From a bacterium (GTDB lineage Bacteria > Planctomycetota > UBA1135 > UBA2386): a stretch of DNA of 64,000 nucleotides. Under the pieces are notes generated by a model, which was not told where the DNA came from, did not search any database, and was given only the letters and a program-made list of their open reading frames with translations. Below are positions 17,574-24,672 of this stretch, one piece after another. Position numbers and translations under genes: made by a program. Each line of letters starts with the position of its first letter. Positions within the stretch are counted from its first letter, which is position 1. The stretch lies in NCBI GenBank assembly GCA_030432695.1, contig JAUILN010000006.1, positions 62,001 to 126,000 of the forward strand. Direction: 5' to 3'.

Positions 17574-18674
17574 ATGATCGGGGCGCTGGGAATCGGCCGG
17601 ATGGACGGCTACGTGGGGCGGGCGGTGGTCGGCAGCTACCTGGCTGGGCTGTTGTTCATGACGCTGCTGTTCGTGCTCATCGACGTGCTGCTGGAGCTCG
17701 GTGACTACATGGACACCGCGCAGGTCAGGGGTACCGGCACCCTCGAACTGCTGGCGACGATGGGGCACTACTACCTGCTGCTCCTGCCGATCGTGTTCGT
17801 CACCGTCGCGCCGTTCGTCAGCGTGATCGCCGGGATGTTCGCGATCTCGCGGCTGATGGCGGCCAACGAGATCGTGCCGATGCTGTTCACCGGCCGCAGC
17901 ATCGTCCGCGTGCTCGCGCCGATCCTGCTGATGGGCGGTCTGTCCGGGCTGGCGATGATGGGGACCTGGGAGTTCGTCCTGCCGTCGCTCACCCCGCCGC
18001 TCAACGACGCACTCCGGGCCCTGGGTGGCAAGGAGGCCGACCAGAGCCTCGACCGGCTGGTGGTGAAGTCGCGCGAGGGACCGGGCCGGACCCTGTTCCT
18101 GCAGTCGTATGATCCCGTCCAGCGCCGGATGGAGGGCGTGTCGCTGCTCGACCGCGGCAGCTCCGAGTACGACACCGTGCTGCTCGGTGCTCCGGTGGCG
18201 ACCTGGGACGACGCGCGCGGCGACTGGCGCCTCGAAGACGGCCGCCAGCGCACCGCCGACCGCTCGCTGCCGCGCGAGTGGCTCGACATGAGCGGCGTGA
18301 CGCCGGAACTTCTGGAGCGCCTCGGCAAGGAGGGCCGCGAGACCATCCAGCTCTCGTACTCCGAGCTGCTCGACCTGCGCCGCCTGCGCCCGCTGCGCTC
18401 CGACCTGGTGATGGCGTACCACACGCACTTCACCTTCCCGCTCGCCAACCTGGTCCTGCTGCTCCTGGCCCTGCCGTTCGCGATCACCTTCGAGCGCGGC
18501 AGCCGGATCGGCCGCGTGGTCTTCGCGATCGGCCTCTGCGGCATCTACCTGGTCGCCGACCTGACCTGCCAGACCCTCGGCAACTCGATGCTGCACCCGG
18601 TGCTGGCGGCGTGGCTGCCGACGATCGTGTTCGGCTCGCTGGGGGTGGCGACGTTCAGCGGCGTGCGGACCTGA
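17574..18674 (+). CDS. lptG: LptG-like LPS export permease (YjgP/YjgQ family)
   Basis: A 366-residue homologue of the preceding permease, with hydrophobic helices at about 17-40, 65-90 and 103-128, then a soluble domain and three C-terminal helices ending near residue 362. The segment after the second helix reads F-A-I-S-R-L-M-A-A-N-E-I-V-P-M, the counterpart of the conserved AxRAxG region. It starts 10 nt after the lptF-like stop, so the two are almost certainly one operon. The product should pair with the preceding protein as the membrane part of the ABC transporter that extracts LPS from the inner membrane. Confidence 0.88.
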   Translation: MIGALGIGRMDGYVGRAVVGSYLAGLLFMTLLFVLIDVLLELGDYMDTAQVRGTGTLELLATMGHYYLLLLPIVFVTVAPFVSVIAGMFAISRLMAANEIVPMLFTGRSIVRVLAPILLMGGLSGLAMMGTWEFVLPSLTPPLNDALRALGGKEADQSLDRLVVKSREGPGRTLFLQSYDPVQRRMEGVSLLDRGSSEYDTVLLGAPVATWDDARGDWRLEDGRQRTADRSLPREWLDMSGVTPELLERLGKEGRETIQLSYSELLDLRRLRPLRSDLVMAYHTHFTFPLANLVLLLLALPFAITFERGSRIGRVVFAIGLCGIYLVADLTCQTLGNSMLHPVLAAWLPTIVFGSLGVATFSGVRT

Positions 18675-18694
18675 GCTGGCGATGCGGGAGTCGG

Positions 18695-19549
18695 TCAGGA
18701 GCCGCTCTGCAGCTCGCGACCGATCTTCAGCCGCTCCATTCCGTTCCAGACCCCGAACCCCGCGCCCGCCAGCCCGATGAGCGAGCCGCCCAGAGCACCG
18801 AGCAGGCCGAGGGTCTCCTCGGCGAACGACGCCCGCAGCAGCGCGAACGCCATGCCCGAGAAGGCCAGCGACATCACCGCGCAGAGCACGAAGAAGCCGA
18901 CCAGTCGGCGCCGCCGGTAGCGCCGGTAGAGCGGCGTCAGGTCCTTGCCGCCCTCCGGCGTGAGGGGTTCGGGTTCGCGGAGCACCAGCCGCGGGGTGAA
19001 CATCGCGACGACGAGGCCGGGGATCTGGCAGGCGAGGATCAGCACCGCCACGAGTCGCTCGCGCTCCGGCGCGTCGCTCCAGACGACCGTGAGGTAGGCG
19101 AGCGTCGCGACCCACGGCAGCCACAAGAGCGGCCAGGCCCACGACGGCAGCGGCGAGGCGGTGCGACGCGACGTCAGCGACGCGGCACGTAGCTGCGGAG
19201 TCGCGGCCGCCGGCTGGCCGGTCGTCGTGCGGCTCTCGTCGGCGACCTGCGGCTCCGTTCGGCCCAGAGCCCGCGCCGCGAGCATCCACAGCCAGAACGT
19301 TGCGATCCAGCACAGCTCGGCCGGGCGGCTGCCGTAGGTCATCAGCCGCGGCAGCTCGTACCACCACGCGAAGCCGCCGAGGGCGTCGATGCCGGCGAGC
19401 AGCAGCATCAGCGCCAGGAAGGCGAAGGTCCATCGCGCCAGCCGACGCCGCTCGAACGACCGCTCGGGATGCGCGCGCCGCTGGAACCAGGCGACCACCA
19501 GTGGCAGCGACAGCAGGAACGGGACGAGGAACCAGTGGATCGGACTCAT
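18695..19549 (-). CDS. Polytopic membrane protein, partner of the GntR regulator
   Basis: A 284-residue protein with about six or seven hydrophobic segments (near 4-20, 42-60, 82-92, 146-166, 174-196, 226-249 and 255-275) and a charged loop in the middle. I do not recognise a named family. Its start codon overlaps the GntR stop by 4 nt (19546-19549), so it is the second gene of that operon and probably the repressor's physiological target. YtrA-like GntR regulators commonly control membrane proteins encoded next to them, often in response to envelope stress. That role is inferred from the pairing. Confidence 0.75.
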   Translation of the reverse strand: MSPIHWFLVPFLLSLPLVVAWFQRRAHPERSFERRRLARWTFAFLALMLLLAGIDALGGFAWWYELPRLMTYGSRPAELCWIATFWLWMLAARALGRTEPQVADESRTTTGQPAAATPQLRAASLTSRRTASPLPSWAWPLLWLPWVATLAYLTVVWSDAPERERLVAVLILACQIPGLVVAMFTPRLVLREPEPLTPEGGKDLTPLYRRYRRRRLVGFFVLCAVMSLAFSGMAFALLRASFAEETLGLLGALGGSLIGLAGAGFGVWNGMERLKIGRELQSGS

Positions 19550-19974
19550 GGCGCATCACTCGCGGTTCGCGGACTGCGCGTGCCGGCCGCATCCGGCCAC
19601 AGCTCGTCCACCACGCGGCGGAACAGGCGCTCGACCGCGGAACGATCGAGGCCTGCCAATCGAGCATCGGCCAGTGCCCCGCGGACCGAGTCGTCGACCC
19701 GACCGTCCCGCTCGTCGGCGGTCTCGGCGCGTCGCTCCTGGTCGGCGGTCACCCGCGTGCCCCGCCCCCGCGCCGACCGCACCAGGCCCTGGGACTCCAG
19801 CGCCCGGTAGGCCCGAGCGACGGTGTTCCAGTGGATGCCGAGGTCGTTGGCGAGCTGACGGACCGGCGGGAGCTCGTCGCCGGGAGCGACCTCGCCCGCC
19901 GCGATCGCGGCACGCAGGCCACGGATCAGCTGGTCGACGAGAGGGACCCCGGAGTCGAGTCGGACGGTGAGCAC
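19546..19974 (-). CDS. GntR-family transcriptional regulator (YtrA-like)
   Basis: The 142-residue protein has the short YtrA-type layout: an N-terminal winged helix (about 1-75) with P-L-V-D-Q-L-I-R-G-L-R, the typical P-P-V-R-Q-L-A-N-D-L-G-I-H-W-N-T-V recognition region, and R-G-R-G-T-R-V wing. A dimerising tail of only about 65 residues follows, too small for the FadR or HutC effector domains. The start is GTG 19974. It lies about at the predicted transcription start, so the mRNA is probably leaderless. A palindromic operator overlaps its promoter, which indicates autorepression together with the membrane protein gene. Confidence 0.88.
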   Translation of the reverse strand: MLTVRLDSGVPLVDQLIRGLRAAIAAGEVAPGDELPPVRQLANDLGIHWNTVARAYRALESQGLVRSARGRGTRVTADQERRAETADERDGRVDDSVRGALADARLAGLDRSAVERLFRRVVDELWPDAAGTRSPRTASDAP

Positions 19975-19979
19975 AGTCT

Positions 19980-20008
19980 CATAGTCTCAAAGAGTGATAC
20001 TATGTCAA
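19980..20008 (-). promoter_or_regulatory. Promoter and GntR operator, leaderless
   Basis: On the minus strand a perfect -35 TTGACA (20003-20008) is followed after 16 nt by GACTAT (19981-19986) as -10. Six more bases lead to the GTG start at 19974, so the message would start at the codon. The same stretch contains the inverted repeat CATAGTNTC-N7-GANACTATG (19980-20004), which fits a dimeric GntR/YtrA-type site. Binding there would cover the whole promoter. Confidence 0.75.
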
Positions 20009-20197
20009 CGGGGGAGGGGTGGATCCTGTCGGGTGTTCTGCGCGGGGATCGGCTGGGCCGCGTCCCGCGGGCCGCGGCGAACCGGCGCGCCGGGGTGTCA
20101 TGGGGCCGGAAGTGCCCCCGTCGAGGCGGGGCCAGGAGTCTCTGGGTCTCGCCAAGACCGCGGAGGTCCTGCGACCGCTTGCCGCGATGCCCGGGCG

Positions 20198-20217
20198 TTA
20201 TAACATCGGGATAACAT
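20198..20217 (+). promoter_or_regulatory. Promoter/operator of the toxin-antitoxin pair
   Basis: A local AT-rich island holds two direct copies of ATAACAT (20200-20206 and 20211-20217). The second overlaps the ATG of the antitoxin at 20216. TATAAC at 20199-20204 is a good -10 and would place the transcript start within a few bases of the ATG. Autoregulation by the AbrB-type antitoxin at the repeats is the likely reading. No clear -35 at the right distance. The 190 nt between this and the GntR promoter hold nothing I can name. Confidence 0.5.
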
Positions 20218-20464
20218 GACGGATCCCGTGATCGAACTCCGCCTCCGGCGGGTTGGGAACTCGTTTGGAGTGATCCTCCCGAAGGAGGCGCTGGAGGCCC
20301 TCGGCGTGAGCGCGCAGGAAGGGGAGAAGCTCGCCCTGGTCAGGCTGCCCGACGGGTCCGGTCTCCAGCTTCGCCACGAGGACGCGCGCTTCGAACGCAA
20401 GCTCGCCCTGCTTCGCGAGACGATGCAGAAGTACAAGAACACCCTTCGGGCGCTGGCGAAGTGA
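20216..20464 (+). CDS. AbrB/MazE-type antitoxin
   Basis: An 82-residue protein with an N-terminal swapped-hairpin DNA-binding domain: L-R-R-V-G-N-S-F-G-V-I-L-P-K-E is the MazE/SpoVT signature (usual form kwGnSlgvriPk). Its C-terminal helix (about 52-82, charged, ending K-Y-K-N-T-L-R-A-L-A-K) would cover the toxin. It is encoded immediately before doc with stop and start overlapping, as expected of an antitoxin. AbrB-type antitoxins are known with Doc toxins although the classical partner is Phd. Confidence 0.88.
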   Translation: MTDPVIELRLRRVGNSFGVILPKEALEALGVSAQEGEKLALVRLPDGSGLQLRHEDARFERKLALLRETMQKYKNTLRALAK

Positions 20465-20844
20465 CGGCCCAGCCGGACTGGATCGAGCTCGAGGATGCGC
20501 TGCTGTTCCATGGCCAGCTGATCGCCGTTTTCGGCGGCGCGGCGGGCATGCGTGATTCCGGCCTGCTCGAGTCCGCGCTCGATCGACCGCGCAATCTGCT
20601 CAGCTACGGCACCGAGGATCTTCACCTGCTGGCGGCCGCCTACTCGCACGGCATCGTGAAGAACCACCCGTTCGTGGATGGGAACAAGCGCGTGGCGTTC
20701 GTGCTGGCCCGGGTGTTCCTGGGTCTCAACGGGATCGCGTTCGACCCACCGGAGGAGGAGGCAGTCGTCATGGTCGAAGGACTCGCTGCCGGCGATGTGA
20801 CGCAGGAGCTGTTCGGGGACTGGGTCCGCAAGCACTCACGCTGA
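20461..20844 (+). CDS. doc: Doc-type (death on curing) toxin
   Basis: The 127-residue protein carries the Doc version of the Fic motif, HPFVDGNKRVAF (about residues 66-77), in which the second Gly of canonical Fic is replaced by Lys. Known Doc proteins use this motif to phosphorylate elongation factor Tu and arrest translation. The I-E-L-E-D-A-L-L-F-H start and the R-D-x-G-L-L-E-S-A-L segment are also typical. It starts at GTG 20461, overlapping the antitoxin stop (GTGA), so translation is coupled. The length is normal for Doc, and no key residue is missing. Confidence 0.92.
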   Translation: MTAQPDWIELEDALLFHGQLIAVFGGAAGMRDSGLLESALDRPRNLLSYGTEDLHLLAAAYSHGIVKNHPFVDGNKRVAFVLARVFLGLNGIAFDPPEEEAVVMVEGLAAGDVTQELFGDWVRKHSR

Positions 20845-20964
20845 TCTGGCGGGCGGAATCAGGTCGGGAGGTGGCGCGGCCCGTGGCTCGTAGAGCCGCG
20901 CTCGTTCGTGATCGCCCGCCGCTGGCCGCTGCGAGGCGGATTCGTCGGCGCGTCAGCGCTGAAC

Positions 20965-21042
20965 TGGCTTCCCGAGCAGGACTCGAACCCGGCGCTGCCC
21001 GGTTAACACCTGCGCCTCACCGCGTCCGGCTCTCCCAGGCAA
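20965..21042 (-). pseudogene. Degraded tRNA-like sequence (Asn-like, GTT)
   Basis: On the minus strand the 3' part looks like a tRNA: GGGTTCGAGTCC at the T-loop, acceptor TCGGGAA, discriminator G and encoded CCA (20965-20967). A GTT triplet lies at the anticodon position (TGTTAA), total length 78 nt. However the 5' acceptor TTGCCTG pairs with the 3' strand at only five of seven positions, the anticodon stem has two mismatches and no regular D-stem forms. I read it as a tRNA relic rather than a functional gene. From doc (20844) to here only a weak 5-bp stem around the doc stop is visible. Confidence 0.4.
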
Positions 21043-21156
21043 TCACACTCGACTCACCAGCCGGTAGATCGCGAAGCCGAGGCCGGCGACCACCAGCAGG
21101 AGGCCGAGGACGATGATGTAGCCGGGGATCTGGGGGCGTTCGCGTGGGTCGCTCAT
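21043..21156 (-). CDS. 37-residue single-span membrane peptide
   Basis: ATG 21156 to TGA 21043 encodes 37 residues: a polar, proline-containing N-terminus (MSDPRERPQIPGY), one hydrophobic helix (IIVLGLLLVVAGLGFAIY) and a basic tail RLVSRV. The positive-inside rule suggests that the C-terminus is cytosolic, although the N-terminus is also charged. Codons have the strong third-position G/C bias of this genome (GTC CTC GGC CTC CTG CTG). The stop codon directly abuts the tRNA-like sequence. No clear Shine-Dalgarno. I do not recognise a family. It precedes no gene on its strand within reach. Confidence 0.55.
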   Translation of the reverse strand: MSDPRERPQIPGYIIVLGLLLVVAGLGFAIYRLVSRV

Positions 21157-21213
21157 GGGGATACACGCAGCATAGTCGGCGGCGCTGCGGTGGCGGGATC
21201 CGCTACGGGTTCC

Positions 21214-22686
21214 TCACGCCAGCCCGCACGCACTGAGGACCTGGAACACGCAGATCCCGCCGGTGGAGAGCGCCGCGATCCATAGGAACAGGTCGATCGG
21301 CGAGCGGGGGGCGAGCTCCGGTCGCGTCGCGCGGTAGCGGAGCATGCACACCGCCAGGGCCAGGAACGGCAGCATGGCGGCCTGCGCGATCGCGCCTACG
21401 AACACGAGTCCCACCGGCTTGCCGATGAGCAACACGACGAGCCAGGTGAACAGCGGGAGCGCGACGCAGAGCAGGCGGATGACGCGCTGTTTGGCGTGGT
21501 CGTCCAGGCGGCGGAAGCCGAACACGTGCACGGCGTCGGTCACGATCCGCGCGCTGGACGCTGCCCAGACGAAGTAGGTCGAGAACAGCACGGCGAGGGC
21601 GCCGGCGGCGTAGGTCCACGGTCCGAGCGTGTCGCCGAGGCCGGTGGTGTAGATCTGCGACAGCGAGGTGTGCAGGGCGTCGTCGTCCACCTTGAGGCCG
21701 CGGCGGTGCAGGACGGTCGCGCCCAGCAGGTAGAACGCCACTGTGCCGACGGTGTAGACCAGGCACGCGACCCAGGCGTCGAGCTGCATGATGCCGATCC
21801 AGCCGAGCGCTCGCTCGCGCCATTGCGGCGAGTCGTCCGCTGGGCCGACGTGCCGCGCGTAGCCCTTCTCGAGGCACCAGTAGGGATACATCACCAGCTC
21901 ATTGGCGCCGACGCCGGTGATGCCGAGCACCGCGAAGGCGGTCAGCAGGCCGTCGGGCGGGATCGATGGCGTGAGGCCCTGCACGAGGTCGTTCCCGGTG
22001 ATCGCTGCCGGGGTGGTCTGCACCACGGCCGCCGCGACGAGCGTCGACAGCGTGAACAGGCAGACCATCGCGATGGTGGTGTTCTCCACCAATCGGTAGC
22101 GGCCCGAGACCAGCAACGCGATCGACAGCAGCGCGAAGCCCAGCGACCAGACCCCGCTCGGTATTCCGCCGAGTCCGAGCACCGGCATCTCGAAGACCAA
22201 TGCGAGGCCCAGCAGAATGCCGCCGACCTGCAGCGCCGCGCAGACCGTCATCACCAGCCATAGCAGGTTCAGCCAGTTCAGCCGACCCTGCCCGATCCGC
22301 AGTCCCGGCCCGGGCACGCGATCGAAGGCCTCGAGCACCGTGTGGCCGGAGGAGACCACGTAGCGTCCGAGCTCGATCTGCAGGAACACCTTGATGACGC
22401 AGCTGAACAAGATCAGCCACAGCAGTGCGAAGCCGGCCTCGGCGCCAAGCCGCGTGGTGACGATCAGCTCCCCCGAGCCGACGATCGACCCGGAGATGAT
22501 GATGCCCGGGCCGATCTCGCGCAGCCGCGCGACAAGGGTGGTCGGCGGATCGAGGGGAACGTGCTGCACGATGAGGGTCTCGGCCCAACTTCGGTCCCGG
22601 TCGGGGGCCAGATCGACGCCGTGAGAAATCGGCGATCCCGAGCTGGCAGATGATCGCCGCCGCGACGGCAGCCATGCGCATTGCAT
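21214..22686 (-). CDS. Nramp-related transporter with non-canonical metal-site motifs
   Basis: About 490 residues with eleven or twelve hydrophobic segments. The overall pattern is Nramp: first helix G-P-G-I-I-I-S-G-S-I-V-G-S-G-E-L, and sixth helix G-V-G-A-N-E-L-V-M-Y-P-Y-W-C-L-E-K-G-Y. The canonical transition-metal ligands DPGN (helix 1) and the Met of MPHN (helix 6) are replaced by SGSIVGSGE and GANE, so classical Mn/Fe transport is doubtful; Mg-type or other substrates occur in Nramp-related subfamilies. The start is uncertain. ATG 22686 is the first reasonable choice, but a GTG about 110 nt further in (before QHVPLDPP) would give a tighter N-terminus. The open frame to 23148 overlaps the divergent gene and is not coding. 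Confidence 0.85.
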   Translation of the reverse strand: MQCAWLPSRRRSSASSGSPISHGVDLAPDRDRSWAETLIVQHVPLDPPTTLVARLREIGPGIIISGSIVGSGELIVTTRLGAEAGFALLWLILFSCVIKVFLQIELGRYVVSSGHTVLEAFDRVPGPGLRIGQGRLNWLNLLWLVMTVCAALQVGGILLGLALVFEMPVLGLGGIPSGVWSLGFALLSIALLVSGRYRLVENTTIAMVCLFTLSTLVAAAVVQTTPAAITGNDLVQGLTPSIPPDGLLTAFAVLGITGVGANELVMYPYWCLEKGYARHVGPADDSPQWRERALGWIGIMQLDAWVACLVYTVGTVAFYLLGATVLHRRGLKVDDDALHTSLSQIYTTGLGDTLGPWTYAAGALAVLFSTYFVWAASSARIVTDAVHVFGFRRLDDHAKQRVIRLLCVALPLFTWLVVLLIGKPVGLVFVGAIAQAAMLPFLALAVCMLRYRATRPELAPRSPIDLFLWIAALSTGGICVFQVLSACGLA

Positions 22687-22748
22687 GGCTGGCCCAGCAG
22701 GATCGCCTGGGTGGGGTGAACCGTGGGACGGTCCGACCCGGTCAGGAT

Positions 22749-22763
22749 ACCGGGAATCCCGGT
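22749..22763. other. Short hairpin in the divergent region
   Basis: ACCGGGA and TCCCGGT form a perfect 7-bp stem around one base. With a small bulge the pairing extends to GGAT/ATTCC on the outside (22745-22769). It lies between the transporter start and the glycoside hydrolase start at 22843, so it may be an operator or part of a 5' leader. Confidence 0.3.
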
Positions 22764-22842
22764 GATTCCTCATCCGGAGCGCTCCATGCGTCTCTGGCGG
22801 CAGATCCCGCGCGTTGCTGTTCCTACGGCCCGTGTCCCTACC

Positions 22843-24654
22843 ATGGCACGGATGCGAACGATGCTGGCGCTCTTCGTGCTCACGCTCTCGTTGCCGGTGG
22901 CGGCCCAGGATGCCGCCGGTTCGGTCGTGCTCACCGGCGAGCCGCACACCTGGCATCGCGTGGTGTTGGTGGTGCGCGGGCCGGCCACCGAAGAGCAGGC
23001 GAACCCGAATCCGTTCGTCGACTTCCGGCTGACGGCGCGCTTCGAGCACGCAGCGAGTGGGCGGAGCTACGAGGTGCCTGGGTTCTTCGCGGCCGATGGT
23101 CGCGCGGCCGACAGCGGCGCAGTGTCTGGCGATCTGTGGCACGTGCACTTCCGACCCGACGCGCCCGGGCGCTGGAACTGGTCGGTGTCGTTCCGGCGGG
23201 GTCGCTACCTCGCGGTGCGGACCGCGGAGGGCAAGTCCGCAGGGGCCGCGGATGGCGCGCGCGGCAGTCTCGACGTGACCGACGCCGAGGTCGCCCTACC
23301 GGACTTCCGGGCCCGCGGGCGTCTCGAGGTGGTCGGTGCCACGCATCGTCGCTTCGCCGGCGATGGATCCTGGTTCCTCAAGTGCGGCGTCGATGCGCCG
23401 GAGAACCTGCTCGCCTATGCCGACTTCGACGGCGACTTCGCGAGCGACGGACACCGTGACGATCTGGTGAAGACCTGGGAGCCGCATCTTCGTGATGCTC
23501 GTGACGGCGATCCGACCTGGGGCGACGACGCGCGCGGCAAGGGCCTGCTCGGCGCGCTGAACTACCTCGCCGGCCAGGGACTGAACGGCATCTCGTTCCT
23601 GACCCTGAACATCGGCGGCGACGACCGCAACGTGTTCCCGTACACGTCGTACGACGAGCGGCTGCGATTCGACGTCTCGAAGCTGGCGCAATGGGACCGC
23701 GTGTTCTCCCACGCCCAATCGCTCGGCCTGCACCTGCACTTCAAGACCAGCGAGGCCGAGAACCAGGGTCTGCTCGACGGCGGCGGAGTGGGCCTGCAAC
23801 GCACGCTCTACTACCGCGAGCTGATCGCCCGCTTCGGTGATCATCTGGCCCTGACCTGGAACGTCGGCGAGGAGAACGGCGAGTGGTTCGGCGAGAAGGC
23901 GCCGACCGTTCCGCAGACGACCGCGCAGCGGCGCGCGACCATCGCGCTGATCCGGGAGCTGGATCCCTACGACCACCACGTGGTCATCCACAACGGCCGC
24001 AGCTTCGACGACCTGCTCGGTGATCGGTCGGAACTCAGCGGGGTCTCGGTGCAGACGCATCGACCGGACTTCGCCGGTGTGCATGGAGCCGTCCGCCATT
24101 GGGTCGAAGCCTCGCGCGCGGCGGGCAGGCCCTGGGTCGTTGCCTGCGACGAGCCCGGGGATGCGCAGCATGCGCTGGTTCCCGATGCCGAGGACCCGGA
24201 GCACGACGACGCGCGTCGCAATGCGTTGTGGGGTGCCTTGCTGGCGGGCGGGGAAGGGATCGAGTGGTACTTCGGCTATGCCCACGCCGAGTCGGATCTG
24301 ACCTGCCAGGACTTCCGGGTGCGCGAGGCGATGTGGGCGCAGTGTCGCCATGCACTGCGATTCTTCCGGGAACAGCGGATTCCGTATCACGCCATGCGGG
24401 CCGTCGATCTGTCAGGTGTGCCGGACGGTGTGCGGGCCCTGAGCACGGTCGACGAGGGTCGGGCACCCGTGCTGGTCGTGCAGACTCCACCGGGTTGCGC
24501 GGCGTTCGACATAGATTTGCCGCCGGGAACTTCTCGGCTGCGCTGGTTCGATCCGAAGCGAGGCACCTTCACCGAACCGGAGGAGATCGTCGGATCGCGG
24601 ATCACGACCGATCCGCCTGGCGGCGCCGACGAGTGGATCCTGTTGCTTCGATGA
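22843..24654 (+). CDS. Secreted DUF5060 glycoside hydrolase-like protein
   Basis: The product starts at ATG 22843 with a signal peptide (MLALFVLTLSLPVAAQ, cleavage after VAA or AAQ) and has about 600 residues. The N-terminal domain (about 30-140) matches DUF5060: W-H-R-V-V-L-V-V-R-G-P, N-P-F-V-D-F-R-L, P-G-F-F-A-A-D-G and R-P-D-A-P-G-R-W-N-W. Then follows a TIM-barrel-like part with L-N-G-I-S-F-L-T-L-N and L-T-W-N-V-G-E-E-N-G, where the Glu pair would be the acid/base candidate, and a C-terminal beta domain that ends D-E-W-I-L-L-L-R. It probably cleaves a plant or algal polysaccharide side chain, with the exact bond unknown. The frame continues upstream to 22723 without a signal peptide, so I rejected that start. 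Confidence 0.85.
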   Translation: MARMRTMLALFVLTLSLPVAAQDAAGSVVLTGEPHTWHRVVLVVRGPATEEQANPNPFVDFRLTARFEHAASGRSYEVPGFFAADGRAADSGAVSGDLWHVHFRPDAPGRWNWSVSFRRGRYLAVRTAEGKSAGAADGARGSLDVTDAEVALPDFRARGRLEVVGATHRRFAGDGSWFLKCGVDAPENLLAYADFDGDFASDGHRDDLVKTWEPHLRDARDGDPTWGDDARGKGLLGALNYLAGQGLNGISFLTLNIGGDDRNVFPYTSYDERLRFDVSKLAQWDRVFSHAQSLGLHLHFKTSEAENQGLLDGGGVGLQRTLYYRELIARFGDHLALTWNVGEENGEWFGEKAPTVPQTTAQRRATIALIRELDPYDHHVVIHNGRSFDDLLGDRSELSGVSVQTHRPDFAGVHGAVRHWVEASRAAGRPWVVACDEPGDAQHALVPDAEDPEHDDARRNALWGALLAGGEGIEWYFGYAHAESDLTCQDFRVREAMWAQCRHALRFFREQRIPYHAMRAVDLSGVPDGVRALSTVDEGRAPVLVVQTPPGCAAFDIDLPPGTSRLRWFDPKRGTFTEPEEIVGSRITTDPPGGADEWILLLR

Positions 24655-24672
24655 GCCGGCCCGGCGCGCCTC

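Noticed and set aside
20019..20219. Plus-strand frame of 66 codons before the antitoxin
   Set aside because: It overlaps the antitoxin start and promoter, has Arg/Gly/Pro-rich composition and no homologue that I recognise.
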